Below, one piece after another: positions 1 to 7,951 of a stretch of 59,852 bases of DNA (the first letter of the stretch is position 1; every line of letters begins with the position of its first letter). The position numbers and the translations under genes were made by a program. Source of the DNA: Leifsonia aquatica H1aii (GTDB lineage Bacteria; Actinomycetota; Actinomycetes; Actinomycetales; Microbacteriaceae); contig NZ_AYMR01000016.1 in the NCBI RefSeq assembly GCF_000633535.1, positions 1 through 59,852 on the forward strand, given 5' to 3'. The notes under the pieces are model-generated. The model searched no databases. It saw only the letters and a program-made list of their open reading frames with translations, and was not told where the DNA came from.

Positions 1-92
1 GTGACACCCAGAGTCAACACGATCGCCAGCACGGCCACACTCACGCTGCCGCGCCCGCTCACGGACACAGCAGTAGAACCCCGCCTCAACAT
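1..92 (-). CDS. 5' end of an exported or membrane protein (partial)
   Basis: Thirty codons are visible before the window edge, starting at an ATG at 92-90 on the minus strand. The first residues include two arginines (MLRRG), and from about residue 17 a hydrophobic run rich in V, L, A and I follows, like a signal peptide or first membrane helix. A G-rich stretch (GGGGGA) lies about 15 nt upstream of the ATG and could act as a ribosome binding site. The rest of the gene is outside the window, so no function can be given. It is divergent from the lipoprotein gene at 312 and they may share the control region at 93-311. Confidence 0.45.
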   Translation of the reverse strand, partial: MLRRGSTAVSVSGRGSVSVAVLAIVLTLGV

Positions 93-193
93 CCCCGAAG
101 ATCCCCCAAATCGGCTGGTCGATCGTTCCTCGACCAACTACGCGAAAGCTCTACGACAGTAGCAGGAGACGCGTCGTCACCGCACGACCTGAC

Positions 194-207
194 ATAATGT
201 GCATTAT
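194..207. promoter_or_regulatory. Palindromic AT-rich site, possible operator
   Basis: ATAATG-TG-CATTAT is an inverted repeat with perfect 6-bp arms in otherwise GC-rich DNA. It sits between the leftward partial gene and the rightward lipoprotein gene, and its arm also looks like a -10 box (CATAAT). A dimeric repressor such as a MarR or TetR protein is possible, but none is encoded next to it. Confidence 0.35.
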
Positions 208-311
208 CAGCGCACTAAGAATGGAGTTCGGTCGATGAGTTCCGGCACCCCCGGCCAATAGTGTGGGCGCAACGCATTCGCACGTGCCCGCGCATCTCCG
301 ATGGAGGAAGA

Positions 312-725
312 ATGGCTCACCGACGTCTCGTTGCCGCGTGTGCGGCACTCGCGGTCGCCGTGCTGCCACTCATGGTCGGTGGATGCGCGCGCACGCCGAC
401 ATGTTTCCCGGAGGCTGTCACGGCGACGCCTTCCACGGTCACCGCCGGCTCCACGGTCACCGTCTCGAGCACCGCCGCATCGTGCGACCTGGGGTACTCG
501 TCCGCGCACACATACACACTGCGGCTCACGCATCGGGAATCGACCACGCAGGCCGTGAACGCTCCGGTGAAGCCGGACGGCTCCTTCACGGCGACCGTGC
601 CGGTTCCGGCGGACTTCCCACACGGCACCGCCTACATCGCCGTCACGGGAACGGCGTACGACGACTGCGCCGACAGCGGGTCGGGCTCCTGCGCCGGCTA
701 CGGCACGACCATCGACGTCGAGTAG
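312..725 (+). CDS. Small lipoprotein, possibly Ig-like fold
   Basis: 137-residue protein. The start at 312 is chosen because GGAGGA lies just upstream at 303-308; a longer reading from 261 has no such site. The N-terminus is a lipoprotein signal peptide: positive MAHRR, a hydrophobic core, and a VGGC lipobox near residues 22-25. The mature part is rich in T, S, V and G and reads as repeated beta strands, with four further cysteines that could form disulphides outside the membrane. I do not recognise a named family; a surface or stress lipoprotein is an inference only. It is followed after 65 bp by the transporter gene at 791, which has its own promoter. Confidence 0.7.
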   Translation: MAHRRLVAACAALAVAVLPLMVGGCARTPTCFPEAVTATPSTVTAGSTVTVSSTAASCDLGYSSAHTYTLRLTHRESTTQAVNAPVKPDGSFTATVPVPADFPHGTAYIAVTGTAYDDCADSGSGSCAGYGTTIDVE

Positions 726-777
726 CCGCACGCCGCTCCCACCGGCACTCCCCTGGTTTTTAATACAGCATTTGCTT

Positions 778-783
778 TACTAT
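778..783 (+). promoter_or_regulatory. -10 box for leaderless transporter gene
   Basis: TACTAT lies 7 nt upstream of the GTG at 791, the distance expected between a -10 box and the transcription start, so the mRNA probably begins at the start codon. The surrounding 757-787 is unusually AT-rich. No clear -35 hexamer is seen. Confidence 0.5.
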
Positions 784-790
784 CATTCTC

Positions 791-1489
791 GTGACGATCA
801 CCGACCCCGCCGCCACCGCCCGCACCGCCGTCCTGCGCCGCCGGATCCGTTGGATCGTCACGGTGACCATCGGCTACAACCTGGTGGAGGCGGTCGTCGC
901 GATCGCCGCCGGGAGCGCCGCGTCGTCGGCCGCACTGATCGGGTTCGGGCTGGATTCGACGATCGAGGTCCTCTCGGCGGCGGCCGTCGCGTGGCAGTTC
1001 ACCCGCCGCGACCCGCAGCGTTGGGAGAAGCCCACGCTCCGGGTGATCGCCGTCGCGTTCTTCGCGCTGGCGGGCTATGTCACCGGCGGGGCGCTGCTGA
1101 CGCTGCTCGCTCGCGTCGACGTGCACCACTCCCCGATCGGCATCGCCCTCACCGCACTGAGCGTCGTCATCATGCCGTTCCTGTCGCTCGCCGAACGCCG
1201 CGCCGGACGCGAGCTCGGCTCCGCGACCGCCGTCGCCGACTCCATGCAGACCCTGATCTGCACCTATCTGTCGGCCGCCGTCCTGATCGGATTACTGCTG
1301 AACAGCCTGTTCGGCTGGTGGTGGGCCGACCCGCTCGCAGGGCTGGTCATCGCAGTCTTCGCGATCCGCGAGGGCATCGAGGCCTGGCGAGGCGACGCGT
1401 GCGCCACCTCGGTCGGCATGCTCCTCGACGACGACGACGATGACGACGACGACCGAGTCGGTGACCACGGCCGCGACCGAGCAGACTGA
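791..1489 (+). CDS. CDF-like cation transporter with poly-Asp C-terminal tail
   Basis: 232-residue membrane protein with about five to six hydrophobic helices, resembling the short actinobacterial branch of cation diffusion facilitators. The GLDSTIEVLSA stretch near residue 54 resembles the second-helix region of that family, where acidic and polar residues line the ion path. The usual cytoplasmic C-terminal ferredoxin-like domain is missing. Instead the protein ends in nine consecutive aspartates and then a short His/Asp/Arg tail, a plausible metal-binding tail encoded by a GAC/GAT tandem. The start is GTG with no ribosome binding site but a -10 box 7 nt upstream. The metal is unknown (Zn, Co, Mn or Fe are possible). 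Confidence 0.72.
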   Translation: MTITDPAATARTAVLRRRIRWIVTVTIGYNLVEAVVAIAAGSAASSAALIGFGLDSTIEVLSAAAVAWQFTRRDPQRWEKPTLRVIAVAFFALAGYVTGGALLTLLARVDVHHSPIGIALTALSVVIMPFLSLAERRAGRELGSATAVADSMQTLICTYLSAAVLIGLLLNSLFGWWWADPLAGLVIAVFAIREGIEAWRGDACATSVGMLLDDDDDDDDDRVGDHGRDRAD

Positions 1490-1568
1490 GCCTCCCCCAC
1501 ACGGATGTCACGCACCGGGACCCGGCGCCCGGGACTCCACGCGCCGGAACGCCACGCCCCGCGGCCCC

Positions 1569-2450
1569 CTACGAACCCGACGCCGTGCGTACGAAGGCGG
1601 CGACACGGTCGGCGCGGCCCGGGATCAGGTGGCCGACCCCGTCGAGCAGCTCCACCTCGGCACCCGGGATCGCAACGCGGGCGCGGCGGGCAGCAGCGCG
1701 CCCGTCGAGCATCCGATCGCGCGCACCGAAGACGGCACGCACCGGCGTCGTGCTGCGGCCCAGCGTCTCGTCGGAGAAGACCGGCAGTGCGTCGGTCCGC
1801 GGACGGAAGTGCGCGAACGTCGTCAGCGCCAAGGCCGTGAGCTCCGACGACGACCCGGCCGCCGCCGCGGGACGCGCGCCATGCGGTCCCGTGAGGTAAC
1901 GGAGCGCCCGCGTCCGGCCGGACTCCCCGGCTCCGGCCAGCAGTCCCGCGACGATCAACGGTGCCACCCGGCGCGGCCCAATACCGCTGGAAGACAGCAA
2001 CAGCACGCCACGGAGGGAGTCCGGGTCGCTGGTCGCCGCATCCAGCGCGACCCACCCGCCGAGCGACTCCCCCACGACGATCGGGTTCGCCACGGCCAGC
2101 GCATTCAGCACCTCCATCAGCCATGCCGCATGCACACCCGGCTCCAGCGGGAGCCGCTCCCCCGGGCCCGACGCGGCCTCACCCGGCAGATCGAGCGCGA
2201 TCACCCGGTGGTCACGGCCGAGGTCGGCGAGCTCTGCCGCCCAGCCGATGGAGGTGGCTCCCGAACCGTGCAGGAGGACGACGGGCGGCGCCCCGACCGG
2301 ACCCGCCGCGAGACCGTGGACCACACCGGACGACGTCTCCAACCGGAGGTGCTCCGCGGCGGGAGCCAGCCGAGCGACCGTCGCGTCGAAGGCTCGCCGG
2401 ACCTCCCGCTCACCGCCGGCCGACCGGAACGCGCTCGCGAGCTCAGTCAT
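1569..2450 (-). CDS. Alpha/beta hydrolase
   Basis: 293-residue soluble alpha/beta-hydrolase fold protein. The oxyanion HGSG is at 61-64, the nucleophile elbow GESLGG puts Ser at 129, the acid is Asp245 (FGARD) and the base is His274 (GVGHL), so the triad is complete. The substrate is not predictable; esterases, lipases and C-C hydrolases share this pattern. Its ATG overlaps the end of the upstream HTH gene by 8 bp, so the two are co-transcribed and translationally coupled. The regulator probably controls the hydrolase as well as itself. Confidence 0.82.
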   Translation of the reverse strand: MTELASAFRSAGGEREVRRAFDATVARLAPAAEHLRLETSSGVVHGLAAGPVGAPPVVLLHGSGATSIGWAAELADLGRDHRVIALDLPGEAASGPGERLPLEPGVHAAWLMEVLNALAVANPIVVGESLGGWVALDAATSDPDSLRGVLLLSSSGIGPRRVAPLIVAGLLAGAGESGRTRALRYLTGPHGARPAAAAGSSSELTALALTTFAHFRPRTDALPVFSDETLGRSTTPVRAVFGARDRMLDGRAAARRARVAIPGAEVELLDGVGHLIPGRADRVAAFVRTASGS

Positions 2451-2901
2451 GGGTCAGCTCCAGAACACGACGGACAGCGGCCGCCGTGTCGAGAACGCCT
2501 CCCACGGCACCGGTGAGGACGACCTTCAACACGCTCGACCCCGCGATGGTCGAGAGGTGCACGTCGACGCCCGCGCCGAAACCGCGCGACGCCACCAGGG
2601 TCGTCACGCGCTCAGCGGACGCGACATCCCGGGTGTCGATGTCGAGGATCACGGTGGCCAGGGACGCCCCGACCCCCTGGTCCACGGCCGGTCGCCCACC
2701 CGGGAGCGCCGCGACGGCCGTGCCGGCGTCGGCGCGAGGCACCGCTCCCCCGGCGAACAGCTGCAGGTCCTCGACCCGGATCCGGTACTGCTTACCGATC
2801 CGCGCCGCCCGGAGACGACCGGAACGGATGTAGTCGCGGACCGTCCGCGGCTGCACTCGCAGCTCCTCGGCGGCCTCATTCACACTCACGAACTCCGTCA
2901 T
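2443..2901 (-). CDS. Excisionase/MerR-type HTH DNA-binding protein
   Basis: 152-residue protein. Residues 1-50 form a compact winged-helix of the excisionase/MerR-N type: SVNEAAEELRVQPRTVRDYI, then a basic turn and a wing ending at IRVEDL. The rest is an alpha/beta segment that I do not recognise, perhaps a small ligand-binding or dimerisation domain. The start is placed at ATG 2901 rather than TTG 2910 because a -10 box ends 7 nt upstream and no Shine-Dalgarno is present, so the mRNA is probably leaderless. A palindrome overlapping the -35 box suggests autoregulation. It overlaps the hydrolase start by 8 bp. Confidence 0.72.
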   Translation of the reverse strand: MTEFVSVNEAAEELRVQPRTVRDYIRSGRLRAARIGKQYRIRVEDLQLFAGGAVPRADAGTAVAALPGGRPAVDQGVGASLATVILDIDTRDVASAERVTTLVASRGFGAGVDVHLSTIAGSSVLKVVLTGAVGGVLDTAAAVRRVLELTHD

Positions 2902-2908
2902 AGTGACC

Positions 2909-2937
2909 AATATATACGTCTACAAACAACTGTAAAC
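2909..2937 (-). promoter_or_regulatory. Leaderless promoter with overlapping palindromic operator
   Basis: On the minus strand TTTACA (2936-2931) and TATATT (2914-2909) are spaced by 16 bp, and the -10 ends 7 nt before the HTH gene ATG. A 20-bp near-palindrome (GTTTACAG...TTGTAGAC, 2918-2937) covers the -35 box and part of the spacer, a position suited to repression by the HTH protein itself. Confidence 0.6.
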
Positions 2938-3053
2938 GCACACATCGATGGTGGCTCCGCTTGGCTCGGCTCCGCCGCACCGCGCCGACGTGCGCCGTAC
3001 CCTCCGGGCGTACGCTGGGCCCGATCCCGCGTCGACGACCCCCGGAGGTGACC

Positions 3054-3650
3054 GTGCCGCTACCTGCGCCGGGCGAAGCCGTCCCTTCCGGCCTGCGCTC
3101 CACCGAGTTCGCCGTGCGTCCGATCACCGTGGACGATGCTGCTGCGGACTACGACGCCGTGATGGCGACGCGCGACCTGCTCCGAGAATGGGAGCAGACA
3201 GGGTGGCCCGCGGACGACTTCACCGTCGAGGCGAATCGAGCCGATCTGGAGGGGCTCGCCCGGCGGCACGAGGAGGGTCGGGCCTTCACGTTCACGATTC
3301 GCGATCCGGACGACGTCGCGTGCCTGGGCTGCGTGTACGTGTTCCCCACGGAGGCGGCCTTCCTCGCGGCGGCGCACGTGACGCCCCTGAACGACGAGAC
3401 GTGGGAGGACGTGGACGCGGTCGTCTACTTCTGGGTACGCGCGGCGCCATCGAACGCACGCCCACTCGACGCGCAGCTGCTCAGCGCGCTCCGCTCGTGG
3501 TTCCGCGAGGACTGGTCGCTGCACTCGACCGTGTACGTCACCAGCAAGCTCGTCACGCACCAGCTCGCCGTCCTCGACGCCTCCGGTCTCACGCCGCTGT
3601 TCGAGCTGCGGGAGGACGGCAAGCCGGCCCGCTACCTCGCGTACGGCTGA
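3054..3650 (+). CDS. GNAT-like acetyltransferase
   Basis: 198-residue soluble protein. The GTG at 3054 is chosen because GGAGGTG ends a few bases upstream; the frame is open further upstream but that part is arginine-rich and lacks a ribosome site. The order of segments (FAVRPITVDDA, a helical region, FTFTIRDPDD followed by LGCVYVFP, then VVYFWVRAAP, and a C-terminal strand ending in ARYLAYG) follows the GNAT beta-alpha pattern. The acetyl-CoA loop is not a clear R/Q-x-x-G-x-G/A, so this may be a divergent or non-enzymatic member. The substrate is unknown. It stands alone between two inverted-repeat regions. Confidence 0.6.
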   Translation: MPLPAPGEAVPSGLRSTEFAVRPITVDDAAADYDAVMATRDLLREWEQTGWPADDFTVEANRADLEGLARRHEEGRAFTFTIRDPDDVACLGCVYVFPTEAAFLAAAHVTPLNDETWEDVDAVVYFWVRAAPSNARPLDAQLLSALRSWFREDWSLHSTVYVTSKLVTHQLAVLDASGLTPLFELREDGKPARYLAYG

Positions 3651-3664
3651 CGCATCTGAACCAG

Positions 3665-3714
3665 TGGTCGCGACACGCCGCCACGATGGAGCGCCTGGCG
3701 GCGTGTCGTGACCA
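3665..3714. repeat. Long inverted repeat, 18-bp arms
   Basis: Arms 3665-3682 and 3697-3714 (TGGTCGCGACACGCCGCC and its complement) pair with one mismatch around a 14-nt loop. There is no T-run, so it may be a factor-independent hairpin terminator for the upstream gene or a dispersed palindromic repeat. Confidence 0.55.
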
Positions 3715-3830
3715 CCAGGCGAGCAGGAGGACACGCGCGGGCCGCCCCTGCCGCCGCGCCGCACGGCTGGGGCGCTACTGTTCTGCACGGGACGCATCTT
3801 GCGCGGCCCACACACCGAAAGGGTTACCCG

Positions 3831-4448
3831 ATGTCTGCCACCGATCCCGTCGACACCGTCCTGCACGACTTCGCGCTCGACGCCAAGAACCTCACCCGCT
3901 CCGCGATCAACGGCATCCGCGCGACGATCGGCATCACCGGCGCCGTGGCCGTCGTGCTGGGCATCGTCCTGCTGTTCTGGCCGGTGAAGACCATCGCCGT
4001 GCTGGCCGTCTTCCTCGGGATCTACTTCGTGGTCGCCGGCGTCATGCGCCTGGCCATCGGCATCTTCAGCAAGGGCATCGGCGGTGGCCTGCGCACGCTC
4101 AACATCCTGCTCGGGGTGCTGCTGGTGATCGCCGGCGTCGTCGCGCTGAAGAACGTCGCGACGGCTGCGGCCGTGCTCGTGATCTTCGCCGTCGCCTTCA
4201 TCGGTGTCGGCTGGATCATCGACGGCGTCATGGCGCTGGCCGAGTCGGGTCGCACCCCGAACTCGGGCTGGGCAATCGCGTTCGGCATCCTGAGCATCCT
4301 CGCGGGCATCGTCGTCCTGGTGCTCCCGGCCTCCTCCGCCGAGTTCCTCATCCTGTTCGCGGCGATCTCGCTCATCGTCCTCGGGGCGATCGGCATCGTG
4401 CGCGCCTTCACCTTCGGGCGGGATGTGCTGACGACGTCGGCCGAATAG
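3831..4448 (+). CDS. HdeD/DUF308 family membrane protein
   Basis: 205-residue integral membrane protein with six hydrophobic helices arranged as three similar helix pairs, the pattern of DUF308/HdeD proteins. The helix-turn pieces (GITGAVAVVLGIVLLFWP, a central repeat around LNILLGVLLVIAGVV, and a third around AFGILSILAGIVVLVLP) look like internal duplications. E. coli HdeD is an acid-resistance membrane protein, but the function in actinobacteria is not known. The ATG at 3831 has a GAAAGGG site 8-14 nt upstream. It is monocistronic and ends before a strong bidirectional terminator. Confidence 0.78.
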   Translation: MSATDPVDTVLHDFALDAKNLTRSAINGIRATIGITGAVAVVLGIVLLFWPVKTIAVLAVFLGIYFVVAGVMRLAIGIFSKGIGGGLRTLNILLGVLLVIAGVVALKNVATAAAVLVIFAVAFIGVGWIIDGVMALAESGRTPNSGWAIAFGILSILAGIVVLVLPASSAEFLILFAAISLIVLGAIGIVRAFTFGRDVLTTSAE

Positions 4449-4468
4449 CCGCCGCTTCCCGCACACGC

Positions 4469-4507
4469 GACGACGGCCCCGCCTCGGGAAGAGGCGGGGC
4501 CGTCGTC
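4469..4507. terminator. Bidirectional hairpin terminator
   Basis: Perfect 17-bp arms around the loop GGGAA, GC-rich core GGCCCCGCCTC, between the convergent HdeD-like gene (ends 4448) and the S9 peptidase gene (ends 4528). Confidence 0.8.
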
Positions 4508-4527
4508 ATCGGTGGAGGCTGCTCCCG

Positions 4528-6534
4528 TCAGGCGCTGTTGCGCGCGGACGGCAGGTGCGTGGCCCACCAGTCCAGGATGATGTCGAACCGCTCCCGACGG
4601 TGACGCGGGCGTCCGCTGCGGCTCAGCTCGTGATCCTCGCCCGGGAAGACGACCAGCTCGGTCTCGGCGCCGTTGCGCTTGAGGGCGGCGTAGTAGCGTT
4701 CCGCCTGCGGCAGCGGGCAGCGCAGATCCAGCTCCGAGTGCATGATCAGCGCCGGAGTCCGCACGTCGCCGACCACGGCCTGCGGGCTCTGCGAGCGGAT
4801 CAGCGCGGGGTCTGTGCCCGTGTACTCGTCGCCGAAGAAGCTGCCGATGTCGCTGGTGCCGACGAACGCCTCCGGGTCGAGGAAGCCGCGCTCGACGATC
4901 GCAGCGGCGAACCGGTGCTCGTGCGCGATCGTCCACGCGGTGAGGTAGCCGCCGTACGATCCGCCCAGGATCCCGACACGGTCGCCGTCGAGACCAGGGG
5001 TCGCAGCGATCGCCCCGTCGAGGAAGTCGAGGACGTCGGTCAGGTCCACGGTGCCCATCCGCTGGCGGATGACGCGCCCGTGCTCCTGGCCGTAGCCCGC
5101 CGAGCCGCGCGGGTTGCACATGACGACCGCGTACCCGGCCGCCGCGTAGACCTGCGCCTCGTCGAACAGCGCACCGGTGTAGGCGGCGAACGGACCGCCG
5201 TGAATGTTCAGGAGGACCGGGTGCGGGCCCTCCCCTTCGGGCACGACGACCCAGCCGTGCACCGGGTAGCCGTCCCGCGCGGTGACGGTCAGCTCGCGCG
5301 GCGCGACGATCCCCGTGGCGCGCAGCGCAGCGGAGAAGTCGGTCAGGCGCCGCACGCCGTCCTCTCCGAGCAGGGCGACGTCACCGGCGGTGCCGGCGTC
5401 CGCCACGCTCAGCACCACCACGTCGCCGGCGACGCCGACGCCGTTCACCACGGTGGTGTCGTCGGTGAGCCGCCGGGTCGTCCCGTCGACGGCCACCTCG
5501 GTGAGCACGAGGGCGCCGCGGCTGCGGTCGCGCACCAGCACCGAGTCGTCGCGGTAGGCGACGATGTCCGACTCGGTGAAGTCCTGGGTCTCCGCGTCGG
5601 TGAGGCGGCGCGGAGCCGCACCGGCTCGGTCGATCGCGTACAGCGACGCGTTGCGCCCGACGAAGTCGCGGCCGCTCTCCCCGACCTCCTGAGCGGTGAA
5701 GAACAGCACGCCGTCGAGTCCGTACGCGAGCTCGGCGACCGAGAAGTCGCCGTGCGCACCGGTGGCGTCGACCGGTTCCCCGGCGGCGCCCTCCGCCCCC
5801 ACGGGCAGCAGGAACACGTTCTCGCGCAGATCGCCGTCGCGTCCGGCGTGACGGGCCGAGACGAACGCGAGCGTGCTGCCGTCGGGCGAGAACGCCGGAG
5901 ACCCGTCGTCCCAGGGACCGTCGGTCAGCTGCAGCGGCTCGGCGACCGCGGGCGCCGGCGCGGTCGACCCGTCGTAGTCGGCGACCGGGACGATCGCGGG
6001 CTCGGCCCAGACCTCCGGCACCGGAACGAGGAACAGGTGCGCCCTGCGGTCCGTGATGTAGCCGAGACCGTTCGCGCGATAGTTCAGGATGTCGAAGCGA
6101 CGCGGGCGCTCGGCACCGGCGTCGATCCCCTCGACCGTCCCGTACCGACCCTGCTCCGGCTCGCGGCTGACGAACGCGAGCGAGCGGCCGTCCGGCGCCC
6201 AGACGAAGGCGGACACGCCGAGCTTCCGGTCGGTCACCTGCACGGGTTCGCCGCCGGCGGCGTCCACCACGAAGATCTGCGGCGCCGTCTTCGGCGCCGA
6301 ACGGACGAAGGCGAGCAAGCGGCCGTCCGGGGAGAACGTCGGCGCGGAGTCCCGGAACCCGCGGGTCAGCCGCCGGGGGGCGGCGTGGCCGGTGAGCGGG
6401 ATGGTCCAGAGCTGTCCCACGGCCGCGTCGGCGGCGAACGAGGGATGCGTCACCGACACCACGGCGCGCCCGCCTCCGGGGTGCACAGTCGGGGTCGAGA
6501 CGCCGGTCAGCAATTCGAGGTCGGTGGACTTCAC
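4528..6534 (-). CDS. S9 family serine peptidase (acylaminoacyl/dipeptidyl type)
   Basis: 668 residues. The N-terminal ~400 residues contain repeated Asp-box-like blades (FSPDGRLLAFV, WAPDGRSLAFV, FSPDGSTLAFV) typical of a TolB/S9 beta-propeller. The C-terminal part is an alpha/beta-hydrolase with the S9 elbow GGSYGGY, putting the nucleophile at Ser526, the acid at Asp603 (SELDLR) and the base at His635 (GEDHE), so the triad is intact. There is no signal peptide, so it is a cytoplasmic oligopeptidase likely involved in peptide turnover. It lies 10 bp downstream of the SDR gene on the same strand and is probably co-transcribed with it. Confidence 0.88.
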   Translation of the reverse strand: MKSTDLELLTGVSTPTVHPGGGRAVVSVTHPSFAADAAVGQLWTIPLTGHAAPRRLTRGFRDSAPTFSPDGRLLAFVRSAPKTAPQIFVVDAAGGEPVQVTDRKLGVSAFVWAPDGRSLAFVSREPEQGRYGTVEGIDAGAERPRRFDILNYRANGLGYITDRRAHLFLVPVPEVWAEPAIVPVADYDGSTAPAPAVAEPLQLTDGPWDDGSPAFSPDGSTLAFVSARHAGRDGDLRENVFLLPVGAEGAAGEPVDATGAHGDFSVAELAYGLDGVLFFTAQEVGESGRDFVGRNASLYAIDRAGAAPRRLTDAETQDFTESDIVAYRDDSVLVRDRSRGALVLTEVAVDGTTRRLTDDTTVVNGVGVAGDVVVLSVADAGTAGDVALLGEDGVRRLTDFSAALRATGIVAPRELTVTARDGYPVHGWVVVPEGEGPHPVLLNIHGGPFAAYTGALFDEAQVYAAAGYAVVMCNPRGSAGYGQEHGRVIRQRMGTVDLTDVLDFLDGAIAATPGLDGDRVGILGGSYGGYLTAWTIAHEHRFAAAIVERGFLDPEAFVGTSDIGSFFGDEYTGTDPALIRSQSPQAVVGDVRTPALIMHSELDLRCPLPQAERYYAALKRNGAETELVVFPGEDHELSRSGRPRHRRERFDIILDWWATHLPSARNSA

Positions 6535-6544
6535 GGCAGGCCCC

Positions 6545-7315
6545 TTACTCGTCGACCGGCAGGAAGCTGGACGTGTCGCCGACGAGTCGCGTGTGGCCCT
6601 CCGGGATCGGATCGACCGCGGCCGCGGCCACCTCGGCAGCGAACTCGCTCACGTTGTAGAGCTTGCCTGCCGCCTCCTTGCGAGCGTCGATCGCGCCCGG
6701 GTTGAGCCGGTTGAGCAGCGTCGCCGTGATCGTGCCTTCGATCATGTCGCCGGAGACGACGACGAACTCGACGCCCTTCTCCTCCAGCGTCGGCAGCAGG
6801 GCGCGCAGCGCGTCCTCCCCCGCCCGCTTGCTCAGGGCGACGGCCTCGTACTCGGGCATGGTCGGTGTCGTCCGGATGAAGTGCGCCTGGTGGCTGGTCA
6901 CGAAGACGACCCGCGAACCCGAGCCGAGCAGCGGCAGGGCGGCGTTCAGCACGTTGACCTGCGCGTCGCGGTTCAGCTGCATGGCGTAGTCCTCGGCCAT
7001 GCCGGACTCCATGCCTCCCGAGGCGTTGAGCACCAGCAGGTCGAGGCCGCCCCACTCGGCGGCGACCGTGTCGAACATCGTGCCGACCGACGCCGGGTCC
7101 GTCAGGTCCGCCCCGACGGTGAGCACCGTGGCGCCGCCCGCGCGCAGGGAGTCCGCGAGCTTCACCGCGCGCGCCTCCTTGTTGCGGTAGTTGATGACGA
7201 CGTTCGCACCGGCCTCGGCGAGGTACTGCGCGGTGTCGGCGCCGATCCCGCGGGACGAACCGGTGACGAGGGCGCGCGTACCGGCGAGCGAGCCGGGGGC
7301 GAGGGGATTGGACAC
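6545..7315 (-). CDS. SDR family oxidoreductase, atypical active site
   Basis: 256-residue Rossmann protein. The dinucleotide motif TGSSRGIG (18-25) and the LNASGG strand (96-101) are standard for short-chain dehydrogenases. The catalytic region differs: Tyr156 is followed by Ala at +4, and the first lysine (Lys163) is at +7, so the canonical YxxxK is absent, although Ser141 is in the expected place. It may be a divergent subfamily with a shifted lysine or a nucleotide-binding protein without classic SDR activity. The ATG at 7315 is the first start; the S9 peptidase follows after 10 bp. Confidence 0.75.
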   Translation of the reverse strand: MSNPLAPGSLAGTRALVTGSSRGIGADTAQYLAEAGANVVINYRNKEARAVKLADSLRAGGATVLTVGADLTDPASVGTMFDTVAAEWGGLDLLVLNASGGMESGMAEDYAMQLNRDAQVNVLNAALPLLGSGSRVVFVTSHQAHFIRTTPTMPEYEAVALSKRAGEDALRALLPTLEEKGVEFVVVSGDMIEGTITATLLNRLNPGAIDARKEAAGKLYNVSEFAAEVAAAAVDPIPEGHTRLVGDTSSFLPVDE

Positions 7316-7432
7316 GGAAGACTCCTAGAGTGTGCGGAAAACTGCATCCTGAGACTACCAAGTGGGTTCCCGTCCGCGCGGTCCGCACCTGATAACGTCT
7401 AGTCAGGACGCGCAAGGAAGGGGGGCCCGATC

Positions 7433-7951
7433 ATGGACATCACATCCTTCGCCTGGATCGCCTGGTTGGTGCTGATCCTGGTCTTCATCATCATCGAGAT
7501 GCTCACGCTCGACTTCGTCTTCCTGATGATCGCGGTCGGCAGTGTGGGCGGCCTGGTGTCCGGTCTCGTGGGCACCCCCTGGTGGGGCCAGCTGATCATC
7601 GCAGCGGTGCTCTCGATCCTCCTGCTCTTCTTCATCCGACCCCCGCTGCTGCGCATGCTCAAGCGCGGCGGGGATCCGGCCAAGAGCAACGTCGCCGCGC
7701 TGATCGGCATGGGCGGCCTGGTGGTCTCGACCGTGTCCCGCACCGGCGGACTGGTGAAGCTCGCGATCGGCGAGACCTGGACCGCGCGGCTCGCCACCGC
7801 AGCGGACGGAGCCGTCGTCGCGGCCCCGCCGGCGGACCTCGTGCCGGGCGAGCACGTCGTGGTCGTGTCCATCGAGGGTGCGACAGCCGTCGTCACCCCT
7901 GCCCCGGTGCCCTCGGGCGCCGACGGCATCACCGAGAGGAGTGCGTCGTGA
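7433..7951 (+). CDS. NfeD-like membrane protein
   Basis: 172 residues: two to three hydrophobic helices in the first 65 residues (starting WIAWLVLILVFIIIEMLTL) followed by a soluble beta-rich C-terminal domain (about 85-165, GETWTARLATAADGAVV...GEHVVVVSIEGATAVV) matching the OB-fold of NfeD proteins. NfeD partners with SPFH/stomatin proteins in membrane-domain organisation, and an SPFH gene follows directly, overlapping by 4 bp (GTGA). GGAAGGGGGG lies upstream of the ATG at 7433. It is the first gene of a three-gene operon. Confidence 0.85.
   Translation: MDITSFAWIAWLVLILVFIIIEMLTLDFVFLMIAVGSVGGLVSGLVGTPWWGQLIIAAVLSILLLFFIRPPLLRMLKRGGDPAKSNVAALIGMGGLVVSTVSRTGGLVKLAIGETWTARLATAADGAVVAAPPADLVPGEHVVVVSIEGATAVVTPAPVPSGADGITERSAS

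Noticed and set aside
1440-2516. Rightward open frames over the hydrolase and HTH genes
   Set aside because: The leftward hydrolase has a full catalytic triad and the rightward reading has none; it is a shadow frame.
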